A DNA stretch of 64,000 bases from Effusibacillus consociatus (GTDB lineage Bacteria; Bacillota; Bacilli; Tumebacillales; Effusibacillaceae): contig NZ_JBHSHC010000154.1 in the NCBI RefSeq assembly GCF_042652925.1, forward strand, positions 62,001 through 126,000, read 5' to 3'. A program made the translations under genes and the position numbers. The notes under the pieces are model-generated. The model did no database searches. It had not been told where the DNA came from and saw only the letters and a program-made list of their open reading frames with translations. Shown in pieces: positions 1 to 7,742 of the stretch. Position 1 is the stretch's first letter. Every line of letters begins with the position of its first letter.

Positions 1-1
1 C

Positions 2-250
2 TACGAAGTGCACTACGACCTATTTTACAACGCGCAGATTTTGCCTGTTCTGTTCCCGAACAACACGGCCGCAAAAGACGATCCGGCGCGACGCTACAAG
101 CTGCGGGTCGGCGACACGTTTGCGGTCACGGTCAAAAATACGAACCGGACTCCCGGCACGATCCTGTTCGATTTTCTGAACCAGGCCATCAGTCCGAACG
201 AAAAAATCTTCATTCCTTACGGCGGGGTGGTGCGCAATGAGGCTGATTGA
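2..250 (+). CDS. C-terminal part of an unidentified protein, cut by the window start
   Basis: The frame is open from the first bases and stops at 248-250, so only about the last 82 residues are visible. They contain 'YKLRVGDTFAVTVKNTNRT', which reads like a beta-rich extracytoplasmic domain, with no membrane segment or catalytic motif. The stop overlaps the next start (ATG at 237) by 14 bp, so the two genes are translationally coupled and belong to one operon. I do not recognise the family. From the company it keeps (a pilin-like anchored protein, a stalk-domain protein and a giant secreted protein) it is probably a small surface or assembly component at the edge of the ICE. The function is inference only. 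Confidence 0.6.
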   Translation, partial: YEVHYDLFYNAQILPVLFPNNTAAKDDPARRYKLRVGDTFAVTVKNTNRTPGTILFDFLNQAISPNEKIFIPYGGVVRNEAD

Positions 251-1220
251 ATGGGCCATTGTCGGGGCGCTCATTTTCCTGCCGTTTGCGACCGTGAACC
301 GGATCGAGGTCGAAACGCAGCGGAAGGCGCTATTGACCGAGCTGCGCTATAACGCCGCGCTGGATGCGGCGGTGGATGACGCGGCGCGGATGTTGACCGT
401 CAATGCCGACCAGCGGCGGGAGACGCAATACGAATCGGCCAAGCGGGTGGCGCTGAACAAGGACGAGGCGATTGCCGCTTTTTTTCGGACGCTGTACGCA
501 AACTTCGGCATTGCCGACGATCCCGTTGCGCAAGGCGTACTCAATCGGTATATCCCGGCTATTGCGGTGATTGGTTACGACGGTTTCTACGTTTATGCCG
601 AGGAGGAGTGGACGGGAGCCGACGGGAAAACGGAACGGAAACCGGTTTGGGGAGCGAAAAAGCCGTATGCTTACGCCGATTCATCGGGCAACAGCCTTTC
701 GTTCACGCTGGACGATTTCGTCCTCGCTTACGATGCGGGCAGCCGGAGCTGGCACGAAGGCTTGCGGGCCGACGTTAGGCAGCAGACGAACATTGCGCTA
801 TTAAAGGATGCGGAGCGATTTGAGCAGGTGCGCCGGAGTACCATCGTCCGCGCAATTGAAGACGAACTCGCCTACCGGATCAACAAACACAACGAATCGG
901 TTTCCCGATACGGCTTTTCTTACACCTTCACGCTGCCGACCATTTCGCAGGAGGAATGGCACAATACCGTGGATGACGTCGGGGTGCTTGCCTTTATTCA
1001 AGGCATTCCGATGGGCGGCAAGTTTTACAACAATTATGCGCTCGGCGGAAGCCGCGTGCTCAAGAAGCCGGAGATTGTCGGGGCCAGGAAAGGAAGCATG
1101 AAGGTGTATTATCGCAGCACATGCGGCTTTACTTATCCAGTGGAAGAGACGTTTTCCAGCGAAAAAGCGGCTGCGCAAAAAGGCTATATGCCGCTGGACT
1201 GTCCTGTCTCGCCATCTTAA
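237..1220 (+). CDS. Membrane-anchored, pilin-like (TadE-like topology) surface protein, function unknown
   Basis: This 327-residue protein begins with a short charged stretch and one hydrophobic segment (residues about 4-20), followed at once by a long charged helical region. That is the layout of type IV pilin or TadE-like proteins and of single-pass anchored proteins. The rest (about 30-327) would lie outside the cell. It has a Tyr/Asp-rich middle ('YDGFYVYAEEEW') and two cysteines near the C-terminus ('CGFTY' and 'LDCPV') that could form a disulphide. It overlaps the upstream gene by 14 bp and is followed by the stalk-domain and 1,274-residue secreted genes, which suggests a surface structure. 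It is not similar to any named enzyme I know. The pilin-like reading rests on topology, not homology. Confidence 0.6.
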   Translation: MRLIEWAIVGALIFLPFATVNRIEVETQRKALLTELRYNAALDAAVDDAARMLTVNADQRRETQYESAKRVALNKDEAIAAFFRTLYANFGIADDPVAQGVLNRYIPAIAVIGYDGFYVYAEEEWTGADGKTERKPVWGAKKPYAYADSSGNSLSFTLDDFVLAYDAGSRSWHEGLRADVRQQTNIALLKDAERFEQVRRSTIVRAIEDELAYRINKHNESVSRYGFSYTFTLPTISQEEWHNTVDDVGVLAFIQGIPMGGKFYNNYALGGSRVLKKPEIVGARKGSMKVYYRSTCGFTYPVEETFSSEKAAAQKGYMPLDCPVSPS

Positions 1221-1335
1221 CGATTCGGCGGTTATTTCGGAAAGTGGACACGCCGTCGGATCGGCTCTATGATGAACCTGACAGTCGAAATCTTCCAAAC
1301 TTGTCATGATCCCTATTAAGAGAGGAGCGAATTGC

Positions 1336-2448
1336 GTGAGAAAATGGATATTTTCAGGACTTGTCGCCGCGATGATTTGCAGCTTGTTCAGTGCGACGGC
1401 AAGCGCGGCAGGCAAACCTCCGTCTTTTGTCAGCGTCGTCATGGACGGACAAAAAATCTGGTTTCCCGATGCGCAAGCGTTTGTCGATGAAAACAACCGG
1501 ACACTCGTGCCGGTTCGATTCATCGCGGAAAAGATGGGCGCGAACGTAGGCTGGAAACCCAAAACCATGACCGTACCGATTGAGCGGGACGACCTGCATA
1601 TTGTGCTTACGATCGGCGATAGCAAGGCGCTCGTCAATGGTAAAGAAATGGCCTTCGATTCGAAGGCGATTACCAGCGGCGGCCGGACGTTTGTCCCGCT
1701 GCGTTTTGTCAGCGAAGCGCTGGGGGCGGAAGTGAATTGGGATAGCCCGACATCGACCGTCTTCATTTCCACACAAGAAGACGCCAATGCGAAGTATGAT
1801 GAATGGGGCCGCCTGATTCGCACAACCCATTTGCCGAAGAACGCAAAAGATTACCCGTACATTCTGGCCGATGTGCCGAATGAAGTGTACGAGATGGCCT
1901 ATCCCTACTCGCATCCTACGGACAGCAAAGTTTCATCGGTATTGTATTCAACCATACCGGAATTCAATAAGAAAAACGTGGATATATGGATGAACCGTCT
2001 GAAAATGTTCGGCGCGTTGTGGCTGAACGTGGATTACAAAACGATTGACGATTCTTGGGCGCAGGCGGTATTCGCCAGGAAAGTGCAAAGCTCCAATGCG
2101 GAATTGAAATATATCCGGCGGTATGTGGAGTGGGTTAAAGAAAACAAGATTCAGATCGAAGGATTCCTTGATCCCGAGCCTTCCATGATCTATAAAGACG
2201 GGTTTGGAAATAATTATGTACGTTCCAAGTTCAGAATCAAATTCAACTCATTCACGGAAAGTAAAAATTTGCTGTACGATGAGCGGTTCCCCAATGATCG
2301 CAAATTCGATAAGCAGGTTTGGTACGAAGGTTACGCGGATATTTCCCTTTCCACGAATGTTGGCGGCGATTGGGGCAGTACATTGAAAGTCGATCCGGGA
2401 GCCAGTTTATTCCGCAATTATTTCATCAGAAAGGCGGACTCGGAATAG
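1336..2448 (+). CDS. Secreted protein with tandem copper-amine-oxidase-N-like (stalk) domains
   Basis: The start is taken as GTG 1336 because AGAGGAG lies 8 nt upstream; the ATG at 1306 has no ribosome site. The first 25 or so residues form a signal peptide ending near 'ASAAG'. Residues about 30-140 hold two copies of the 'stalk' domain, seen as 'LVPVRFIAEKMGANVGW' and 'FVPLRFVSEALGAEVNW'. These domains are widespread in exported Paenibacillaceae proteins and act as wall-associated spacers; they do not make the protein an amine oxidase. Residues 150-370 are unassigned, with conserved aromatic residues. The stop codon abuts the next ATG, so it is co-expressed with the giant secreted protein and may help display it. 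Confidence 0.8.
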   Translation: MRKWIFSGLVAAMICSLFSATASAAGKPPSFVSVVMDGQKIWFPDAQAFVDENNRTLVPVRFIAEKMGANVGWKPKTMTVPIERDDLHIVLTIGDSKALVNGKEMAFDSKAITSGGRTFVPLRFVSEALGAEVNWDSPTSTVFISTQEDANAKYDEWGRLIRTTHLPKNAKDYPYILADVPNEVYEMAYPYSHPTDSKVSSVLYSTIPEFNKKNVDIWMNRLKMFGALWLNVDYKTIDDSWAQAVFARKVQSSNAELKYIRRYVEWVKENKIQIEGFLDPEPSMIYKDGFGNNYVRSKFRIKFNSFTESKNLLYDERFPNDRKFDKQVWYEGYADISLSTNVGGDWGSTLKVDPGASLFRNYFIRKADSE

Positions 2449-5400
2449 ATGAAGAAAAACAAATTCATAAAATCGGCGTTGAGCGTGCTTCTGGCATGCT
2501 CTTTTTTATTTTCGGGTTTTCCTTTCGCAGCGAAAGCCGAAACCCCCAAAGTAAGAACTGAGGCAGGAAAAATCAGCTTTGAAATCACAAGTACGGCTGC
2601 AACATCATCTATTAAATACAGAACTGTGGGTTGGACGGTGCGCCGGGACCAATTATGCTCGAACACGACGCCCAAGCAGTGCGGCGATCCGAGAAGCGGC
2701 CAACATGCTTCATTTTTGGACCAGCAAGTACGGCAAGTCGGCCAAGAACCGAATCCGCCCATCCCCGGCCAGCCTGTGACGACCTATTACGAAGTCAGCG
2801 AGGCGCTTGTCACGGAAGGCATGTGGAACGCGGGAATGGGCGACATCAAAGACAACGACGACTTATATCTTTATGCAATCATGGTGTCCCTCGACGGAAA
2901 CGGCAACGTGCGCAAAGGGCCATTCTATACGTTAGATGAGATCAAGAGGGCCGAACCTTGGGCGCACCCGGAGGACTTGGACGATTATTTTGGCATTCAT
3001 GTACCCTATCGCAGCGCGGAATTTCCGGTCGATGTGATTGCGAAAACCGTAGGCGGCAAAGTCATTCAAAATCCGGAAGTTACGTTTCAAAAGGGCAAGT
3101 ACAAATTAGGTGAAACGATCAATCATGAATTTCCCGAAACGATCGAGGATAACGGGAAAACGTATAAAATCGTTCGCTCCTATTTGTCGCCCAAGCAGGA
3201 CCCGACGCGGAAAGACTGGCTGCAAGAAGACCCGGCAACCAATCCGAAGGTGCGAACGCGAAGCTTTACGGTGCATCTGGGCGGAACGGACGCGGTTGCC
3301 GAATATGCGGAGAACAATCCGGTGAAAGCCATTTATCAAAAAGAAGACGGCACCAAGCTCAAAGAAGTGGATAAAGGCGTTTTCGCAACCGGGGATGAGG
3401 CGAATCATACGTTCGAAGAGCAAGTCACATATGGCGGTCAGACGTATGAAATCATCCGCTCTTACATTACGAACAATAACAAACCCGACGAGAAGCTGTT
3501 TATTCTGGAAAAAGGCGACCCCAAGCTCAAAGAGCGCTCCATTCTGGTGGGATCGGGCGGCTCCAACTTTATCGGCATTTACAAAATTCCCTCCTCGGTA
3601 ACGGTCACGTCCCGGATTGAAGCGCCGGAAACGGTCGACCAAAACGTGACCGAAGTGGACGGGGATTTTGTTTTTGAAGTCAAGTCGTTAAAAAATTTGA
3701 AGTCATACGAAATCACGGATATTCGAAATGCCAGGCTCGTTCAAACGGGCGACAAAACCGGCACCCTCTCCGGCACTTCAACGAGTAAAACGATTCCGAT
3801 CAAAATCCCGTTCACGTCCGGCGACAAAGTGAGCGTGCAAATCACCGTCGTTGTGAAGGATGTGGACGGCAATACGGGGGACTCGACATCCGATCATACG
3901 GTGCGTAAAGGCGACGGCGGCGGAGAACCGCAGCCCGGCGCATCCCAGCAGGCCGAAGCGATGGAGCCAAGCGTTTCTGCTGTCATTCAGGCGGATGCGC
4001 GCGGCGCAGAAAAATTTGATGTGCTGCAAGGCATTCCGACATCGGAAAGTTTGTATGTGAACGCCTCGGCCAAATCGTACTTGTATCGCAACACGTTCAC
4101 GGAAACGACCGGCACGAAGCAATACCCGATTCAGGTGAGCAAAACATATACCCTTACCTGGACGGAGACGCAATCCGGTCCGCCCGATGCAGACGGGAAT
4201 TCGACGACCATTACCGTTCCGCGTTCAGATACACAGACGGTCAGCAAAAACTATTCGATTGAACGCAAGTACAGCTTCTGGACGATTCAAAATCTCGAAG
4301 TGTACGGCATTCAGAAGGCAACGGTCTCTAATTATGCGCTTCCGTCGGGAACGGTTACGCTGGAGCCGAACGGCTATGCGCCGCCAACCGTTTCCGCCGC
4401 GCATGATGCGTCGCTCAGCACGCATATCATCGATCCGGTCTATTCGAATGTGACGCTTCCCGGACAAACGATTTCCGGCGGTTCCAGCCGGCCTTCCGTA
4501 CCGAACGAGGACTGGAAGTCAACTGCAGAAAGCGCCATCGGCAAGATCAAGGTGAAAAACGACTCGCTCATTTTTAACGGAAATACGATTATGGACAACC
4601 GGACCGTCGAGGAGACGGCTCCAACGCCGGGAGCGATTCCGGCTCCCCCGATGATCGGTCAGGATGTGCTGTACGGCTCTGGCTATGTCATTGATGCCGG
4701 AAAAACGAATAAAGCCAATCAACCGAGCACCGGAACCATCTTTTATACACTGGTTAAGGGCATTGGCGGCGGAGAAAACAAGAGCTATCCGATCGGCGGC
4801 ATTAATCCGGTGACGGTGCATACGCCGGTGGTGAACTACGCCTCGGTGTCGGACGATCAGGCCCACAACCAGAAAACGCAGCCGACTGCCGGGCGGTCGG
4901 CGCTCATTCTGGACCGGCCCTTTACCGTAACGATTCCCACAAGCGGCCCGCACAAGGACATCAAGGGCTACGGCAATCGGGATTATGCCAAGTATGTGAG
5001 GGACAAGCAGGTACGCTTTCCGTTCGATGTGTACAAAGCGGATCGAACGACGTTCGTCCCCAAGGACACGTGGGTGTCCATCCCGGTCGGCCAGTTGCAG
5101 ACGACCTTTTACTTGCCCGTTTGGGTGGACGAGGGCCATTACGACGTGTTATTCCGTACCTTCGCAGAAAACAGCCCGGCTTCCTTCACATCCCAGATGA
5201 ATGCCAACCTGGACTTGTCCAACCATGTCGCTACGCAGGCGGTTCCGGTGGAAGTGATTGGCCGTCTCTTCGATTTCCGCATCACCGACATTGCCGATTT
5301 TGCCTGGGAATCGGTGTTCCGCACCCAAAAGGGCAGCGCGACGCCGACAGGAAACGCCTATTGGGTCGGCACGAAAGGCATTGACGGCGCACCGCGCGGC

Positions 5401-6273
5401 AATACCCCTCCCTACGTGCTGCCAGTACGGCAAGGCAGTCACCCGGAGAGCGGCAAGAAAAATGTTGCGGTCAAAACGGGTTACCATGTCAAATTCGAAG
5501 TCATGACGAAAGGCAACATGTTCGGCTCGGGCGACGGCATCCTCATTACACCAACGTTTTATTTTGTGGACAGCAAGGGGAAGAACAGGCAAGAAGTCGA
5601 TCTCTACTATCATTCAGGCAGTCAGCGGTTTATTCGTATCGGCTCCGGCGACGATGCGGAGAAACGGTATGTGACGCTCGACGCTCGCCTGCGCAATGTG
5701 CCGAAGCAGGAGTTGACCGACACCGCCGCAACGCTTTGGGCGCTAAACGGTTCGCCCGGAGCGAGGCAGACGTTTATCGATCAATATGTAAAGGATGCGC
5801 AGAAGCCGACCTATGTGGGCGGCTACGATATCATGCTGCTGCCGCCTCAGCTTCGGACGTTTGTCGGAAGCACGCAGGTGCCCTCCGGCATCGATGCGGC
5901 ACGTGCCAACGCTTCGGTTCAGCGGTGGAGAGGGGACTACAGTTTGCCCGCCGCGCCGTACGTGGTGCCGAAAGGCTTCAATCTGGCCGAGTACGGCCGC
6001 ACGCACCGGCTGGACGACCATGCGCCCGTATTTCTGAAGGATGGGTACATCATCGTCAATTTCAACATCGAAACGATCCGCAATCAAGACTTGAACCACC
6101 CGCATCTGCAATATAAAAACGCGCCGCTGGACAATCAGTGGCGGATGGAAGGGTTTCAGCGCAGCTTCGTCGATCCATACGGGGCAACGTTCTCCCTGCT
6201 GGACGGCGACGTCGTCTTTTATCATGCCGATTTGTCCAGCTACGACGACTTTGGGACGGGAGGCACCCATTAA
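2449..6273 (+). CDS. Very large secreted surface protein with MucBP-like repeats (resembles DUF5704-type ICE proteins)
   Basis: This 1,274-residue protein has a clear signal peptide (hydrophobic residues 9-27, cleavage near 'AAKAE'). Two tandem MucBP-like repeats of about 90 residues follow at about 195-290 and 295-385; both carry 'HxFxExxxxxGxTYxIxRSY'-type cores. A Pro/Gly/Gln-rich hinge lies near 485-500. The C-terminal 750 residues are beta-rich and contain no catalytic motif I recognise. I see no LPXTG motif or C-terminal membrane anchor, so it is secreted or held non-covalently. MucBP-type repeats are known from adhesins. The match to DUF5704-containing ICE proteins is from memory and moderate. 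ATG 2449 follows the previous stop directly. Likely role by inference: cell-cell or surface contact during conjugation. Confidence 0.7.
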   Translation: MKKNKFIKSALSVLLACSFLFSGFPFAAKAETPKVRTEAGKISFEITSTAATSSIKYRTVGWTVRRDQLCSNTTPKQCGDPRSGQHASFLDQQVRQVGQEPNPPIPGQPVTTYYEVSEALVTEGMWNAGMGDIKDNDDLYLYAIMVSLDGNGNVRKGPFYTLDEIKRAEPWAHPEDLDDYFGIHVPYRSAEFPVDVIAKTVGGKVIQNPEVTFQKGKYKLGETINHEFPETIEDNGKTYKIVRSYLSPKQDPTRKDWLQEDPATNPKVRTRSFTVHLGGTDAVAEYAENNPVKAIYQKEDGTKLKEVDKGVFATGDEANHTFEEQVTYGGQTYEIIRSYITNNNKPDEKLFILEKGDPKLKERSILVGSGGSNFIGIYKIPSSVTVTSRIEAPETVDQNVTEVDGDFVFEVKSLKNLKSYEITDIRNARLVQTGDKTGTLSGTSTSKTIPIKIPFTSGDKVSVQITVVVKDVDGNTGDSTSDHTVRKGDGGGEPQPGASQQAEAMEPSVSAVIQADARGAEKFDVLQGIPTSESLYVNASAKSYLYRNTFTETTGTKQYPIQVSKTYTLTWTETQSGPPDADGNSTTITVPRSDTQTVSKNYSIERKYSFWTIQNLEVYGIQKATVSNYALPSGTVTLEPNGYAPPTVSAAHDASLSTHIIDPVYSNVTLPGQTISGGSSRPSVPNEDWKSTAESAIGKIKVKNDSLIFNGNTIMDNRTVEETAPTPGAIPAPPMIGQDVLYGSGYVIDAGKTNKANQPSTGTIFYTLVKGIGGGENKSYPIGGINPVTVHTPVVNYASVSDDQAHNQKTQPTAGRSALILDRPFTVTIPTSGPHKDIKGYGNRDYAKYVRDKQVRFPFDVYKADRTTFVPKDTWVSIPVGQLQTTFYLPVWVDEGHYDVLFRTFAENSPASFTSQMNANLDLSNHVATQAVPVEVIGRLFDFRITDIADFAWESVFRTQKGSATPTGNAYWVGTKGIDGAPRGNTPPYVLPVRQGSHPESGKKNVAVKTGYHVKFEVMTKGNMFGSGDGILITPTFYFVDSKGKNRQEVDLYYHSGSQRFIRIGSGDDAEKRYVTLDARLRNVPKQELTDTAATLWALNGSPGARQTFIDQYVKDAQKPTYVGGYDIMLLPPQLRTFVGSTQVPSGIDAARANASVQRWRGDYSLPAAPYVVPKGFNLAEYGRTHRLDDHAPVFLKDGYIIVNFNIETIRNQDLNHPHLQYKNAPLDNQWRMEGFQRSFVDPYGATFSLLDGDVVFYHADLSSYDDFGTGGTH

Positions 6274-6297
6274 ATTCACCAGACGGGAGGGATAAAC

Positions 6298-6783
6298 ATG
6301 TTGGAAAAGCTGCAAAGTGCCGCGCCAGAGGATACGGCTTATTTTTATTCCGCTTCTGCCGCAGAGGAGATCGAACGTGGCTGCATCGGCCACCTGCGCG
6401 GCGATTTTGGGCGGTCGGGCGAGGAGTTCTGGGTAACCTGGTTTCCCCGGCGCTCTCCCTTTGAAACGACTGCTTTTAAAGAAGAATTGGGTAAGGTCTT
6501 TCAAGCTATCGGCGATCAGAAGGTGCTGAAAAGCCGCCAGCATATGTTACGATTTTGCAGCGAGCATCCGGAGGCGCGCATCGGCGGTGCTAGGAGCACG
6601 GATGTGTACGGGTTTTGCATGCAAACGCAGGATCACCGCTACTATTTGCGCTGCTTTCCCTTTGCCGGGGATTACAACTTTTACTTGTACTGTTATGCCC
6701 GGCCGGAGCGCTTGGTGGAGCAGCAACAGCAAGCGCCTTCCACGCCTGCCGCACAGAAGAAAAAAAAGGAAACGCAACGATAG
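6298..6783 (+). CDS. Conserved ICE protein of unknown function, tandem paralogue A (161 aa)
   Basis: ATG 6298 follows GGGAGGG by 6 nt. The protein is cytosolic, has no membrane segment, and is rich in aromatic residues, with signatures 'EDTAYFYSAS', 'RGCIGHLRGDFG' and 'YYLRCFPFAGDYNFYLYCY'. A paralogue of the same layout (146 aa) lies at 7002-7442, and each copy is followed by a short winged-helix gene. The extra length here is a Gln/Lys-rich C-terminal tail. Genes of this type sit just before the methylase/helicase gene of Tn1549-like elements, so a role in element maintenance is likely, but no biochemical activity can be assigned. Confidence 0.75.
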   Translation: MLEKLQSAAPEDTAYFYSASAAEEIERGCIGHLRGDFGRSGEEFWVTWFPRRSPFETTAFKEELGKVFQAIGDQKVLKSRQHMLRFCSEHPEARIGGARSTDVYGFCMQTQDHRYYLRCFPFAGDYNFYLYCYARPERLVEQQQQAPSTPAAQKKKKETQR

Positions 6784-6792
6784 GAGGACGCA

Positions 6793-6969
6793 ATGAACGA
6801 TCTCACTCGTTATCGGCTGCTGGACGGAGCCTCGCTTCCGCTTGCGGCCAAGCTGGTGTACTGCTATTTACCGGATTTGGCGGGAGGAAAAAACAGCCTC
6901 GTGTGGCTTTCCTCCCGTCGGCTTGTGGCAGATATCGGACTTTCCCCTTCTATGTGTGTCGCAACCTAG
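6793..6969 (+). pseudogene. Truncated winged-helix/HTH gene, tandem copy A
   Basis: ATG 6793 with AGGAGG just upstream starts a 58-residue frame, 'MNDLTRYRLLDGASLPLAA...', that is clearly the N-terminal half of the gene at 7464 ('MNDLMRYKLL...'). It stops at 6969 after 'GLSPSMCVAT'. Shifting frame at about 6957 recovers 'VCRNLERT', the expected recognition-helix continuation (the intact-frame copy B reads 'TVRRNLHRL'), and then the sequence runs straight into the ribosome site of the next gene. The copy has therefore lost a base and also its 3' end, probably at the junction of the tandem duplication. A functional DNA-binding protein is unlikely. Confidence 0.7.
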
Positions 6970-7001
6970 AGCGAACACCTACCAGCCGGGAGGAAAAGAA
7001 T

Positions 7002-7442
7002 ATGCTGGAAAGACTGCAAACGGCCGTGTCGGAGGACGCGGCCTATTTTTATTCCGCTTCGATAAAGAAGGATACGGAACGGGGTTGCATCGGGCACCTG
7101 CGCGGTTATTTTGGCAGCAGCGGCGAGACATTCTGGGCAAACTGGTTCGAGCATTTGCCAGCGCTAAAAACGCCGGCTTTCCGGGCGGAACTGGATGCGG
7201 TTGTGCGGGCATTGACGAAGCAGGGATGGCTTCAAAGCCGCAGCCAGATGCACCGTTTTTGCCTGTCGCATCCGGAGGCCCGATTATCGGGGGCGTGGCA
7301 TTCCGGCGTATACGGCTTTTGTTTTCAAACCGCACACCATCGGTACTACCTGCGTTGTTTCCCGCATGCGGGAGACTACAATTTCTATCTGTACTGCTAC
7401 ATCCGGCCGGAGCGTTTGTCGGAACGGTCGCCGGAGCGTTAG
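7002..7442 (+). CDS. Conserved ICE protein of unknown function, tandem paralogue B (146 aa)
   Basis: ATG 7002 follows GGGAGGAAAA. It aligns along its length with the 161-residue protein at 6298-6783: 'MLEKLQTAVSEDAAYFYSAS', 'RGCIGHLRGYF' and 'YYLRCFPHAGDYNFYLYCY' are shared, with substitutions throughout, so the duplication is not recent. It lacks the Gln/Lys tail of copy A. Both ribosome-site regions are also similar ('CAG(A/C)CGGGAGG'), showing that the duplicated unit included the leader. The function is unknown. Its position before the helicase gene suggests a conserved ICE maintenance or regulatory role. Confidence 0.75.
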   Translation: MLERLQTAVSEDAAYFYSASIKKDTERGCIGHLRGYFGSSGETFWANWFEHLPALKTPAFRAELDAVVRALTKQGWLQSRSQMHRFCLSHPEARLSGAWHSGVYGFCFQTAHHRYYLRCFPHAGDYNFYLYCYIRPERLSERSPER

Positions 7443-7463
7443 CGTCTGCTGAGGAGGAAGCCT

Positions 7464-7729
7464 ATGAACGATCTCATGCGGTATAAACTGCTGGCCGAAG
7501 CGTTGGTCCCTCATGCAGCAAAGCTATTGTACAGCTACCTGATGGACCGCGCGGGCGGGCGGCATGGCTGCGTCTTGTTGTCCGGCAAAAGCTGGCTTCG
7601 GAGGTGGGTCTCTCTCCTTCCACTGTCCGCCGAAATCTGCATCGACTGCAACTTATTGGACTCATTCGGATTACGGCTCGTTATTCCGAGGAAGGCATTC
7701 GCCTGACCAATCAAATCACGTTTCGGTAA
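7464..7729 (+). pseudogene. Winged-helix/HTH gene, tandem copy B, broken by a one-base deletion
   Basis: ATG 7464 with a GAGGAGG ribosome site gives 'MNDLMRYKLLAEALVPHAA...'. After 'LLSGK' (about 7583) the frame departs into nonsense, but the +1 frame reads 'LASEVGLSPSTVRRNLHRLQ' and continues to a stop at 7727-7729 as a typical winged-helix ending. A run of four A (7584-7587) where five would keep the frame explains it. It is a point deletion, a sequencing error, or a slippage site. Corrected, the product would be an approximately 88-residue DNA-binding protein whose stop is 13 nt before the helicase start, suggesting control of that gene. Confidence 0.75.
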
Positions 7730-7742
7730 GGGAGGTGCTCTC

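Noticed and set aside
801..1823. 340-residue minus-strand frame
   Set aside because: It lies opposite two plus-strand genes with signal peptides, domains and ribosome sites, has no family signature and crosses both genes.
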